Source: Ascaphus truei
Taxonomy: Eukaryota > Chordata > Amphibia > Anura > Ascaphidae
Assembly: GCA_036426205.1 (NCBI GenBank)
Contig: CM071568.1
Location: 117,170,311 to 117,234,310 of the forward strand
Length of the DNA stretch: 64,000 nucleotides
Direction of reading: 5' to 3'
The notes beneath the pieces were generated by a model. That model did not search any database. It had not been told where the DNA came from and saw only the letters and a list, made by a program, of their open reading frames with translations. A program made the position numbers and the translations under genes. Shown here one piece after another: positions 1 through 10,770 of this stretch (positions within the stretch are counted from its first letter, which is position 1; every line of letters begins with the position of its first letter).

Positions 1-845
1 CCGGGAGACCCCGTCACAGTCCCCGTCCCCCCTGTGCATCTGCTGCTGCCTCTCCTCCCAGGGAAGACAAGCTCAGCAGCAGGAGCTGGCCGCAACCTCC
101 CCAGCACGCGAAACCTGCAAGACGGGCGCCGGAGGGAGGGGGGAGAATAACATACACACTCAGACCTCACTCCCGTAGCTGTAGACAGCTTCACAGCTTC
201 CCTACTCCCCCTTGCCCCCTCATTGACTCCCTGCCGCACTTCGTGACGCGTCGCCACTTGGGATCACGATCCTCGTGTATCCCCTGCTGACTGACACGTC
301 ACAGTGCGCAGAGAGCCTTGCAGCGAGGGGGGACTGGGGCCGGCTCGGGAGGAACTCGGGTCTGGTGACGTGCTCGCCTGTCGGATGCAGCGGGACCCAG
401 GCCTATTGTGGATCTGGGCCCAAGAGTCACTGGAAATTAAATAAGGCTCTCCCACTTCAATGATTATACCATCATTGCTAAGCTACTCCTTTTTTTTTTT
501 TTTGATTGACAGATTGTTTTTCTGGTATATAATTTGTGATTTCTAACAAATTATTAAAGATACGCATGGTGATAGTGTGTAATTAACTGCAGTGTTGATG
601 GATTAATGCAGTGAATTGCACGTATGGAGTATTTATTAAACGTTCAAGTCATCATGTGACATAAAATCCGAACCAAACAAATATATATTACACCTAAATA
701 GTAAATGCAGTGTGAATGACAACAAAAGTAATACTTGACACACAAAATATTTTAATTGTGGCTCGATCGGATGACCATATATTGGTAATACGTAGGAAGC
801 ATTGATTTTGACATTGTAATAAATGTGGAGTTAAATTCTAGTAGT
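1..845. other. GC-rich segment then AT-rich sequence, no gene supported
   Basis: Positions 1-470 are GC-rich with several CpG (for example gacgcgtcgcc near 246) and short C-rich runs. This could be a repeat or a small CpG island. The two short open frames there have no recognisable domain. From 470 to 845 the sequence is AT-rich and featureless apart from a T run near 490. Confidence 0.4.
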
Positions 846-853
846 CATAAAGG

Positions 854-1211
854 CAGGGGCGTAGCTGCAGCCAGGGCAAAGCCCGGGGGCCCGCGCTCTT
901 GGGGGCCCGCTCTCAATGTTGTCCAATCCGCCGACTGCGCATGCGAGTAGACCTCTTGCTACCCAATCGGCACTTGCCGGCTCCTCGTGCACATGTGCGA
1001 TCGGAGCTTGCTGGTTGCACATGCGCGGTCGGCATGTGCCAATCACACATGCCCATGAATAGCCGGAAGTGCTAATCGCGCATGCGGGGTCGGTGAGCGC
1101 TCTTCGCGCATGCGCAAACGACACTTGCCAACTGCCAATGTGCCAGTCACACATGCACAGTAAATAAATAACATTTTCCCCGGGGCCCGGCAATCTCTTG
1201 CTATGCCACTG
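854..1211. mobile_element. hAT-type MITE with 8-bp target duplication
   Basis: A 358-bp element starts CAGGGGCGTAGCTG and ends TTGCTATGCCACTG, an imperfect terminal inverted pair. It is flanked by the perfect 8-bp direct repeat CATAAAGG at 846-853 and 1212-1219. An 8-bp duplication and CAG..GGCGTAGC ends are typical of hAT superfamily MITEs. The interior is CpG-rich with several TGCGCA-type words and no transposase. Confidence 0.85.
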
Positions 1212-1385
1212 CATAAAGGTCCTGGAAAAGTGTAGGTCTGTTTTTATTTTGTATTTATTATTTTTTTATTTATTTATTTTTTTAACTTGTATTTTATTTT
1301 CAAATAAATTGTGGGGGTCGGAGGGTAGATAATGAAGACATCGGGGTTTGGATGCATGAGATTACTTTTTCACAGATTTTTGGAG

Positions 1386-1504
1386 TTATGAAGTCCACAC
1401 ACGGTCACACACTCACTGATACACACACACACAGTCACTGATACACACACACACAGTCACTGATACACACATACAGTCACTGATACACACACACACAGTC
1501 ACTG

Positions 1505-1537
<33 letters not shown>

Positions 1538-2132
1538 CACTGATACACACACACACACACAGTCACTGATACACACACACACAAGTCAAGGATACAACAC
1601 ACAGCACTGATACACACACACAGTCACTGAACACATACACAAACAGGCATGATACACACACCACACACACACAGTCACTGATACACACACACACCAACAC
1701 ACACACAGTCACTGATACACCACACAACACAGTCACTGATACACAACAACAGTCATGAAACACAAACACGTCACTGACAAACACACACACAGTAACTGAA
1801 CACACACACACAGTCACTGATCACACCCACCGTCATGATACACACAACACACAGGTCACTGCTGATACACACACACACACACAGTCACTGACACACACAC
1901 ACAGTCACTGATACACACACACACACACAGTCACTGATACACACACACACACACACACACACAGTCACTGACACACACACACACAGTCACTGATACACAC
2001 ACACACAGTCACACACACAGTCACACAGTCACACAGTCACATACACACACACACAGTCACATACAGACACAGTCACACACACACACACAGTCACACACAC
2101 ACAGTCACACACACACACACACACACACACAC
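1386..2132. repeat. Compound CA microsatellite with AGTCACTGATA units
   Basis: About 750 bp of (CA)n runs are punctuated many times by the word AGTCACTGATA or close variants, so the locus behaves as an irregular minisatellite of CACACA-AGTCACTGAT units. Open frames across it are low-complexity Val/Cys/Ser translations and are not genes. Confidence 0.9.
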
Positions 2133-2365
2133 AGTGGAGAGCAGAGGCAGCGACGGATGTGAGTGACTGGTGGGGAGGAAAGGCAGGAGATCCGTGCAGG
2201 CGGCTCCCCGCCTCCCTCTGCACACAGTCACTGATACACAGATACACACACACACAGATACACACACGCCGTGGAGAGCAGAGGCAGCGACGGATGAGAG
2301 TGACTGGGGGGGGAGGAAAGGCAAGAGATCCGTGCAGGCGGCTCCCCGCCTCCCCCTGCACCCAT
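2133..2365. repeat. Two-copy tandem duplication (about 92-bp block)
   Basis: The block beginning gtggagagcagaggcagcga occurs at about 2133 and again at about 2272. Each continues through gatccgtgcaggcggctccc. The copies differ at only a few bases and are separated by a CA-rich spacer of the same kind as the upstream microsatellite, so the duplication probably arose by slippage or unequal exchange within it. The sequence after it, to about 2652, ends in gggaaccactg, which looks like the right end of a hAT MITE whose left end I could not find. Confidence 0.75.
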
Positions 2366-2669
2366 CGCCAGGACAGGCAAATGTACAACTCCCCACCAGC
2401 ACCCCCGCTACCTTCTCCTATCACCCAGGACAGAAGGGGACAGGACACCGCGCAGACAGAGGAGCCAGAAGTGGGAAGGCAGACACATGCACACTCACCG
2501 TGTGCTCTGCACAAAGCGGAAGCCCCACCCCCGGCTTCCTCTGACCTGCAGCAAATTCCCTGCGGCCCGGTCGAGGGATGGTGGAGAGGGATAATCGTGG
2601 CGCCCCTCTAGACGAGCCACGGCGCACCAGGGCGCCGCGGCACACAGATTGGGAACCACTGCATTAAAG

Positions 2670-3835
2670 AGATCAGTCTATAGATTGTACAGTTACGTGG
2701 GGTCTCTTCCTTTTTTGTAAATTACTGAGATTTTCGCTTTCGAGGGAAATTCTGCTCCTTGGAGTATTGAGTTGTATAGTTTTTGCATTTGGGGAATTTT
2801 TGGTAATATATATTTGAAAATCTATCCATCTAGATACTTGTGTAATATACATGTTATGGTTTTTTTTGTTTAGTTCGATCTGTTTTTCCCCCGTCATATA
2901 ACTGTGTGTAGTAGTCAAAGAATGCATTGGCAATTAGATCGGGATTAGAGGTTATTTGGCCTCTTTTTGCTTTATTGGACTAATGTTATTATACGGTTTG
3001 CTGTTTCGTAATCTCGCTGCCTACATTGAATCTGCCTTATTTGTTTTTTTTTTTAATTTCCTCTTCGTCCACATCAAGGACGTCTCTGCTTCTGATGTTG
3101 GGCATAAATGTAGCTCACCTCTGAGGTTGGTCAGTTTTTTTAATGATGTTTTATTCAGGATTTGTTTGGAAGTTTAGGTTCTCCATCTTAATTTCCATAG
3201 ATGTGTGGTCTGACCCAGAAATTTTGTTTATCTTGGGTTTTTTTTGATCTTTGGGATTAAGGTAGCGTCTGTGAATAAGGTCTATTCATGAGTATGACTT
3301 GTGGAGCGGAGTAGTATGTGTAATTTTTTTGGTTCTGGGTATTTCTATCTCCAGGCGTTCACTAGGTTTAGTTTTTTCAATCTATCAAGGGTAGAGATTT
3401 CATGTTTTCTATAGTTCTGTTGTGTTCCTCCCTTCCTGGGTAGCGTATCCAGCAGCGCAACAGGGGCCAAGTTAAAAAAGCCTCGCAATATCAACCTTTC
3501 CCTGTGCTATCTCGCCGAGAGCGGCCAAAAAGTTATCGAACAAAGAATAGCTATTTTCATTGGAGGCGTCGACGTTTGCGATGGTAAGAGCTTGGCCCTG
3601 TAATGATACCACCACAATGCTGGCCGGCTTTGTCTTTTTTTAGTTAGTTCTGTGGTAAAGGATATATTTTACCTATTAATTTGGCTACCCCTCTTTTTTT
3701 TTTTTTTTTTTACTGGTGTGGACACTAGGGTTACATGAGGATAGTTTTTATCAAACACTGTAGGCTGATAGGAAGCATTAAAATGAGTCTCCTGGTGCAG
3801 TACAATGTTGCTGTTTGCTTTCTTATACTCTAGAA
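2670..3835 (-). mobile_element. Degenerate Tx1/L1-type LINE fragment (endonuclease region)
   Basis: Read on the - strand, the stretch around 3680-3830 gives EYKKANSNIVLHQETHF, then NYPHVTLVSTPVKKK, which aligns with the start of the Tx1/L1 apurinic endonuclease in the better copy at 13926-14396 (DYKRKQADVLLLQETHF...). Near 3198-3225 the + strand word atgtgtggtctgacc matches the SDH-motif region of that copy. Many stops and shifts make it non-functional. The right side is cut at about 3836 by an unrelated repeat. Confidence 0.6.
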
Positions 3836-4140
3836 CAGGGGTGCACAAACGTTTCAGTCTGCGCCCCCCTGCTTGCTCGATCCTCCCCCTCCCCCCCACA
3901 CCTGGTGTCTGGCATCTTCTGATGTCACAACATCGCGTTGCCATGTTATTTGACGCATTACCATGTTATTTGACGCATTACCATGACGTACCGCTGGAGA
4001 TCAGGTAAGGCAGGGGAGCGCAAACTTTTCCTGTTGCGCCACCCTGTTTAGCTTGCCCCGGTAAGGCCCCCCCCCCCCCCCCACCTTACAGCCACGTCAA
4101 ATGACGCTGCAGGGTCATGTGACGTGATGTCACGTCACAT
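3836..4140. repeat. Repeat with 'ggggtgcacaaacgttt' start, related to 37490-37890
   Basis: The segment begins caggggtgcacaaacgtttc and contains C-rich tracts and CATGTGACGTGATGTCACGT-like words also seen near 22735-22920 and 37490-37890. A short internal doublet (ccatgttatttgacgcatta, twice) is visible at 3941-3980. It is an interspersed repeat of unknown class; ends not fixed. Confidence 0.5.
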
Positions 4141-6209
4141 GGCCCCTAGGCATCATTTGATGCTGCGTTGCCATGGCGACGCGTCACACAGCCGGATGAA
4201 ACAAGATAAAATGCACCATAAGTTTAAGGTAAGGGGATACCCGACAGATTTATTGAATTCTCAGCGCTCCAAGGCTGAAACTCAACAAAGGTCAAATCTA
4301 CTGCAGGGTACCTCTCAGAGTAATCGCACAACTAAACCATTTTCTGTACCGTTTGTGTCTACCTTCAACACACACAGTGGACATATTCTGTGTGTGTTTT
4401 GTCCCCACTGTTTGTTCCCTTGTATTGTAGCATTCCCTCTTCCCTATTGTGTTCACCCCAATCACCACTTGATTATATGTTTATCTGTTTACAACTGTGC
4501 TGCATTACTCCCTGTACTATCTTGTGTGTACATTAAATCATTTTTTCTTGTGGCATAATCCGTAGTACTATATTATCGTATAGTCAGTGAGTGCTGGAAC
4601 TTTTGATTGTGATTATTGGTTAGGGGGGATTTGGGTCCTCCTAGTTCCATTGCACCCTGCAATTCCATTACCGTAGTGTATATATGTATATTGAAATATT
4701 ATACTTCACAGTCCAATCAGAAAGGGTCAACTGGTTGATCAAGAGTCTCACCACAGTACTGTCAATATCCACAGCGGGCCTTCTCTTTGGCCTCATGGTT
4801 CATTACTGCTCTTAGTTTTTTGCTGCTAGAGCAGTTGAAACTGTGGGGTATCTTTGTTGTTTCCTTCCTGGGTCCCACTTCCGTACACCCTTGCGCTGCC
4901 TTTGGTGCTGGTTGGGAGTGTTGTTTTTGTGGTTGTGCTCGGATGCCAAGCCGGACTAGAAACTCCTCATCGTCCTCCATGTCTTTAAGTGTGAAATTGT
5001 TGCCTTCTCTGGACACTATTAGTTTAAACGGAGAACACTACGTCTCGTGGCTTGTTGCTGTTCCGCGATCTGGGCCTATGTGCTTTGTGGCAGTCGTTCA
5101 TCTGAAAGGACTCTGGTGAATTCCCAGGTAGTAGCTGTGATGGTGAGGAGGTGCCCAGGCCATTACTAAATTTATGTGGCCTGGCTGGGGGCCCCTGATC
5201 CATATTGGGAAAATTTAGATTGTCAGCTCTGCAGCCCAGTAATGGGAAAAACGCTGTGCATTCAATAAACATGTATATGTGTCTCACACCAGGTATAAGG
5301 TGGTGAGAATCATGTTGTATCTACTATGAAATGTATTACTGTAGTAGTGTTTCCCTGTAACTGCGCAAAGAAAAAATGGTTTTAAAACCTAGCAGCCCAC
5401 AGCACAGCGAACAGATTTTAGCTAGCCCCTGCTAGGAAGGGCCTAGTAGTCTGAGATTTGCTGTGAGCGCTGGTCAGGTAAAATCATTAAAAAGGTTATA
5501 GCGCAATTTTGATAAAGGTATATAAAAAATTATTACTAAAAGTCCCCAAGGTTTAGATGTCTATTAAAGTAATGGTCAGAGGAAGTCATTCAGTATGGAT
5601 AAAAATACATTTGTATAGGAAACAGAGGGAGCTACTCCGCCCTCTAAGCTTCAAAGGACCAGTTTCAAAAGCAGCCGGATATGGAGGTGTTAACCATTTG
5701 TTAGCAAGGATATGGAGGTGTTAAACCTTTTGTTAGCAAGGAAGGGAATTTCAAAGCCACCCTGGCAGATGGCTGCTCTGCCCAGACTGAGCGGCGCCGG
5801 GTAGAGGGGATGGGTCTCATATGCTAAGTGGCCAAGGTGCAAAGTTGACACATGCCCATAGCAGACTGAGAGGCCCCTCTGCCAGGTTTGAAAGGTACTG
5901 GCAAGTCCGTAATAGGGTTAAGGAATTATTCCCAGCGAGTAGATTGGCTGCATGGGTTAAGTATAGGCATGGCCGGTGCATAAAAAACCCTGCAGCCCAT
6001 CAGGAAGCAGTTCTATCTAAGTTCCATCGTGTAACAAGATTCATCATGCAGTGAAAGATCCACCCTGTAACCAGACATAACAGCGTAACTAATAAGTGTA
6101 TTTTTTTGTAATTGTAAATCAAGCTGTGTATGTTCATTCTGTAAATAAATTACAATTTATTTTATCTCTTGCTTTGCTCAATCAAAGGATCCGGGTATTA
6201 AGGTGTTAA
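4141..6209. other. No gene recognised; one short tandem duplication
   Basis: I see no conserved domain, RNA gene or clear element here. At about 5677-5740 a 31-32-bp unit, atatggaggtgttaa...ttgttagcaagg, occurs twice in tandem with small differences. The longest open frame (4124-4558 +) has no recognisable motif and I do not call it a gene. Confidence 0.6.
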
Positions 6210-6560
6210 GTGTTGGTCCCCCGTGACAGTAGCGTCTCAAACTATCTTTGCAGGTATTTTTTAAGCTCTGTGATCTCCGGTATCCCCCGGATACCAAGAT
6301 TGTTGCACCTGCTTCTGTTCCCGGCATCCTCCTGGCACTCGAATGTCGGCAATTTGTCCTCGCAGGCGCCCGTAATCTCTTTCAGCCGTATCTTGATCTT
6401 TAATGAGTTCTTCAGTTTTTTTTTTGTTTTTTTTGGTATCTTTTCGCGCGCCCAGGTCTGTGATCGCTAGTCTGACTCCAACTAGCGCTGTGTGGATCTC
6501 CGCCTTGAGTAAGGTTTTTATGTTGAAGAATAGATTTTTTGGTTCTTACCTGTTTTTTTT
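6210..6560 (-). pseudogene. Tx1/L1-type LINE ORF1 remnant
   Basis: On the - strand the region around 6262-6320 reads NRSRCNNLGIRGIPEITELKKYL, the RRM-entry signature (R-x-NNL-x-I-x-GIPE) of LINE-1/Tx1 ORF1 proteins, the RNA-binding partners of the LINE. Upstream on the same strand a Lys/Leu/Glu-rich stretch fits the ORF1 coiled coil. Frames are interrupted. The sequence to about 7620, split by the MITE at 7083-7346, may be the 5' part of the same element. Confidence 0.6.
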
Positions 6561-7082
6561 TTTTATTATTTATTGTTTTCACTCAGGTCATCAGCAGAGC
6601 CTGCATTTTAAGCGGTCATGTTCCTCTGCGCTGCACATGCACCCCACTAATCTGTATATTTGAGAGGCCGCTTGAGTGGCCTCTTTCAGGCCTGATTGTC
6701 AGGCAGGAGGGATGCACCGTGGTATTTTTATATGTTTTATCCCTTTCTGCCTCCTCCTTCTCTGTGTTGAAGTATCAACTCCCTGCTACATTGCAGTACT
6801 TTATCTGTTCTTGTTGTAGCTATTGCTTATACTGTAACTTCTGTACTGCCTGTCTTTCCTTCAGCACACCTCCTGGGGCTATTTTGGCGAGGGAAGGTGT
6901 TTTCAACATGTCTCTGGTGGCCATCTTGAATTACAATATTTTGCTGAAGGAAGGGGACACAAACTGGGAGCAGAACTTGCCTCTAGGCGCTGCTGAGGTG
7001 GTGTTTTGTCACCCCCTGGATAACAACAAGTACACTTTGTCTTTTCTGGGTGGTCTGATTTTGACTGGGCGTACACTGCAGG

Positions 7083-7346
7083 TAGGGTGACCATATTTTT
7101 TCCGGGACAAACTGGTACAAATTTCGCACGTGCACAAATGGCAAGTGCCTATGACGCATGCATGAGCGCCGACTGCGCATTCATACGAGGGGCTGGCTTT
7201 CCGGTCGCTCGTGCACATGCGCGATTGGCACTTCCTGGCCACGCATGTGTGCGTGACCGGCAAGCGATTAAAAACCGGGACCCTGGATAAATGCCAAAAA
7301 AAAAACCAAGAATGTCCCAGCTAAACCGGGACGTCTGGTCACCCTA
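7083..7346. mobile_element. hAT-type MITE (TAGGGTGACCA ends) with 8-bp target duplication
   Basis: The 264-bp element begins TAGGGTGACCATATTTTTTC and ends ACGTCTGGTCACCCTA, giving an 11-bp inverted end TAGGGTGACCA. The perfect 8-bp repeat ACTGCAGG flanks it at 7075-7082 and 7347-7354. Related copies are at 8705-8886 and 17335-17523. No coding. Confidence 0.88.
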
Positions 7347-7354
7347 ACTGCAGG

Positions 7355-8547
7355 GATCTATCTCTTCTACTATGTGCCCTTACCTGCAGGCTTCGGGGGC
7401 CTTTTGATTTTGCCAGAGGGGGGAGGATCGCCCCATAATAGGAGCTAAATTACCTACCAGTCACTCACTTTATTGGGGAGGGGTTCAGAGAGGTCTTGTG
7501 CATATCTGGGGCCGATACGTTCTGTTTTGGGGACGGAGAGATTATACTTTCCTCTAAGACCTTCAGAGCTCGGCTGAAGTGCATCTGGTGTGCTGTACGT
7601 TCAGGCCATGCCCCTCCGATCATCATTTTTATACCCTTGAATTTACTAGGAAATTACTGTCGGAGTTCTTCATAGGTAAAATTATAGTGCATGTGTCTTG
7701 TTCGAGAGAATGCAATTTTGCTTTTTTCGTCAATTGCCCTAGAAATGGTGTCAGTACAATTGGAGAACATATACCAAAGTTGGGCCCAAATGAAGATGTT
7801 TTTCTTTCTAATTGCATTTAAAATACAGTAGGCAAAAGATTGCATGAGAACCATTAAATATAGTGCTTTTTAAATGGAGTTGCTACTAGCTTTATGATAT
7901 TTACGGTAGGTTTGAATCGCATAATTGGCACATAAGCATCAGTCTAATCCTAAAAGTGGCTATTGTGGTTTGTGTGCTTCAAATCTGTATATAAACACTT
8001 TCAGTTTGGAAACTACATAGTAGTTACTTGACTTATTTTAAGCTGTATAGACGTCAAGCCTATATAAATGAATGTACAGTAAAATCTACTCTTGAGAAAT
8101 CTCTAAAAAGATTAGCTAATAGAAGATATAAGTGTATAATTAAAGAAAAATCTGAGTTTTTGATTGATTTATATTGGTGGCATGACAAGGAACGAAGATG
8201 GCAGCGTTATGGACGAGGGTCCCTTAAACCAGAAATCTCTTTGCGTGGAACATGGTGAAAATGAGCATAAGTAAAAAATACCAACACATCGCTTTTATGT
8301 CACTAACGTTCACACATAATGCTGCTTAAAAGCCTACCGTTCTTATTAACCATCTCTTGTCTCTCTTCTTTCAATATGCTGGCTGTAGCCTGCAATTCAA
8401 GATCATTAACTGTTTTACATTTTTTCATTCATAAAGGGATCTTTGGCTACAAATTTTGGCCTAAACATGACCAGCCTGCCACCTGACCAAAGCAATCCCC
8501 AAATGCAAGGTTATGGTTATGGGAAAGCACTCTTGGACCTACTACAG
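7355..8547. other. AT-rich sequence, no gene recognised
   Basis: The first part (to about 7620) may be LINE 5' sequence. The rest is AT-rich intron or intergenic sequence. Open frames such as 8028-8258 + (rich in Lys/Arg/Tyr) lack a recognisable domain. Confidence 0.5.
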
Positions 8548-8555
8548 TTTTAAAT

Positions 8556-8913
8556 CAAGGGTCTCAAACTCAGTCTTCAAGGGCCACCAACAGGCCAGCT
8601 TTTATGGATATCCCTGCTTCAACCGAAGACTGGGCCACTGACTGAGCCACCTGTGCTAAAGCAGGGATATCCATAAAACCTGACGTTTTGGTTGCTTTTG
8701 AAGATAGGGTGACCATATTTGTCCTGGCAAAAAGCTCATGCACGAAGAGCGCTTGCCGACCACACACGTGCGATTGGCACGTGCAGTCGGCGCTCGCCAG
8801 GGGGACCAAAAAACTGGGACAGCACCTGAAAAAGTCGGGACAGTGCCCTAAAAACCAGGACTGTCCTGGCTAAACCGGGACATCTACTTTGAGGACTGAG
8901 TTTGAGACCCCTG
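8556..8913. mobile_element. Palindromic hAT MITE with a second MITE nested inside
   Basis: The outer element starts CAAGGGTCTCAAACTCAGTC and ends GGACTGAGTTTGAGACCCCTG, long inverted ends. The internal words GATATCCCTGCTT and AAGCAGGGATATCC also form an inverted pair. Flanks ttttaaat (8548-8555) and gtttaaat (8914-8921) agree at 7 of 8 bases. At 8705-8886 a TAGGGTGACCATATTTGTCC...CCGGGACATCTA copy of the 7083 family interrupts it. Confidence 0.8.
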
Positions 8914-8926
8914 GTTTAAATACACA

Positions 8927-9936
8927 TGCTGCTAAACTCCTTGAACGTCTTGATTCTCTCGCTTGCTCCACTTTCTCAACACCTATTCTCTCCTAGAACC
9001 TCTACAATCCTGCTTCCGCACTGCTCACTCCATTGAAACAGCCCTCATTAAAATAACTAATGACCTCCATGCTGCCAAAGACAGAGGTCATTACACTCTG
9101 CTCATATTACTCGACCTCTCTCCATTATTTGACACTGTGGACCACCCTCTTCTCCTTCGCATTCTTCATACTCTTGGTATTCGTAACAAAGCTCTATCCT
9201 GGATCTCCTCTTGCCTCTCCCATCGTACTTTCAGTGTCTCTTCTGCTAACACCTCCTCCTCTACCGATCTCTCTGTGGGGGTACCCCAGGGCTCTGTCCT
9301 GGGACCTCTCCTCTTTTCTCTGTACACACTTTCTCTAGATGACCTAAATGACATCTCTTGGGCTTAAATATCACTTCTATGCTGACGACACACAAATTTA
9401 CTTTTCAACCCCTGACCTTACACCTGTGGACAGACCAACGTTTCTGAATGTCTCTCTGTGATATCATCCTGGGTGGCCCTCCGCCGACTTAAACTTTAAC
9501 ATGGCAAAAACAGAGCTCCTCATACTTCCTCCCAAACCTGGCCCTACTACCTCCTTCCACATTACTGTTGGAAGTACTATCATTCACCCAGTAGCCCAAG
9601 CACGCTGCCTAGGGGTCATACTCGACTCCTCTCTCGCATTCAAAACGTTTCTAAAACCTGTCGCTTTTTCCTCCACAATATTACAGAGATACACCATTTC
9701 CTCTGTTGCTTGACTGCTAAAACTCTGACTCAGGCCCTCATTCTCTCCCGTCTCGATTACTGTAACCTCCTGCTGTCCGGCCTTCCTGCCTTTCACCTGT
9801 CTTCCCTACAATCTATCCTAAACGCTGCTGCCAGAATCACTTTACTCTTTTCTAAATCTGTCTCAGCGTCTCCCCTGCTGAAATTCCTCTCCTGGCTTCC
9901 TATTAAATCCCATATCACACATTCAATTCTCCTCAC
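8927..9936 (+). mobile_element. L2-type LINE, 5' truncated, upstream half (RT)
   Basis: The + strand encodes an L2/CR1-group reverse transcriptase. Visible motifs are [63 protein letters not shown] and the catalytic FYADDTQIYFS (9375-9405), with intact YADD but in a different frame from the upstream block. Several frameshifts disable it. It is nearly collinear with the reverse copy at 43650-47220, which shows that this copy begins at the [21 protein letters not shown] position. It stops at 9936 because a Tx1/L1 element inserted; the LINE resumes at about 14988. Confidence 0.92.
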
Positions 9937-10770
9937 TTTTTTTTTTTTTTTTGTAACTTAAGTTTTTATTGGTTTATAACAGCATGAGTTACAATACATT
10001 AAAAGGTACATGTTGTCTTGGTAATCCGGATTGTCACAGTAAATATAATGATATTGATAATAATGTAACAGAACTTCAGGATGTGGCCTCTCTGGTGAGC
10101 CGAGAGGGGCACTAAGACAAGGCCAGCCTTCCCGGTTTAACCTAACGGTTTCGGGCCAACTTTCTATCAAAGGGGACAAGACACCCCAGTTCACTTACTG
10201 TCTCATTAACAGACCCACAGACAAACAGGCGGACAATCGAATCACCCAGACTACATACACTCTGACAAGTAGACAACTATACAGTTAGACAGACAAATAT
10301 AAAGACCGACAAACAACCAGACAGACGAACAAACCAGTGGACAAACATTGAGCCAAGAGGTAGGGAAAGGAAGGGAAAAAGGGGGGTGTATGGGGGAGAG
10401 GGCGAGGGGCAAATAAAGGGGGGGAGTGCTGGTGAGTGTGGGTGTATCTCCGAGCTGTCGAGCGGTCCCTCCAGATTCCTAGAAGCTTAGCTTCTTCTCT
10501 TTGTGACCGTATATTTCATGTCTAAGTTATGGGCACCAGGGATATATTGTGAGGGCACCTCGCATCCCCCAAGGAGAATGGACCTATTTATTATCATAGC
10601 CAAATTGATGTCCTTTCTATCCCCGGGATATCTGTCTGTGCCAGCCAAGGCGTCCAGACTTTTAGAAAATTGTCGCCAGTGTCGTTAACCAAACGCGTTA
10701 ATTTTTCCATCTGGCAAATAAACCAAATGCGATTCCGAATCTTTGGGATGGTTGGTATATCTGAACTTTT

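Noticed and set aside
1..470. CpG island or promoter of ZNF236
   Set aside because: The visible exons belong to the 3' half of the gene, so its promoter should lie far upstream. No start codon or first exon could be tied to this segment.
2029..2645. Several overlapping open frames (up to 161 codons) on both strands
   Set aside because: They run through CA repeats and the duplicated block and give low-complexity Val/Cys or Thr/His strings with no domain.
4124..4558. 144-codon + strand open frame
   Set aside because: It begins in a repeat, has no recognisable domain and no supporting splice or promoter context.
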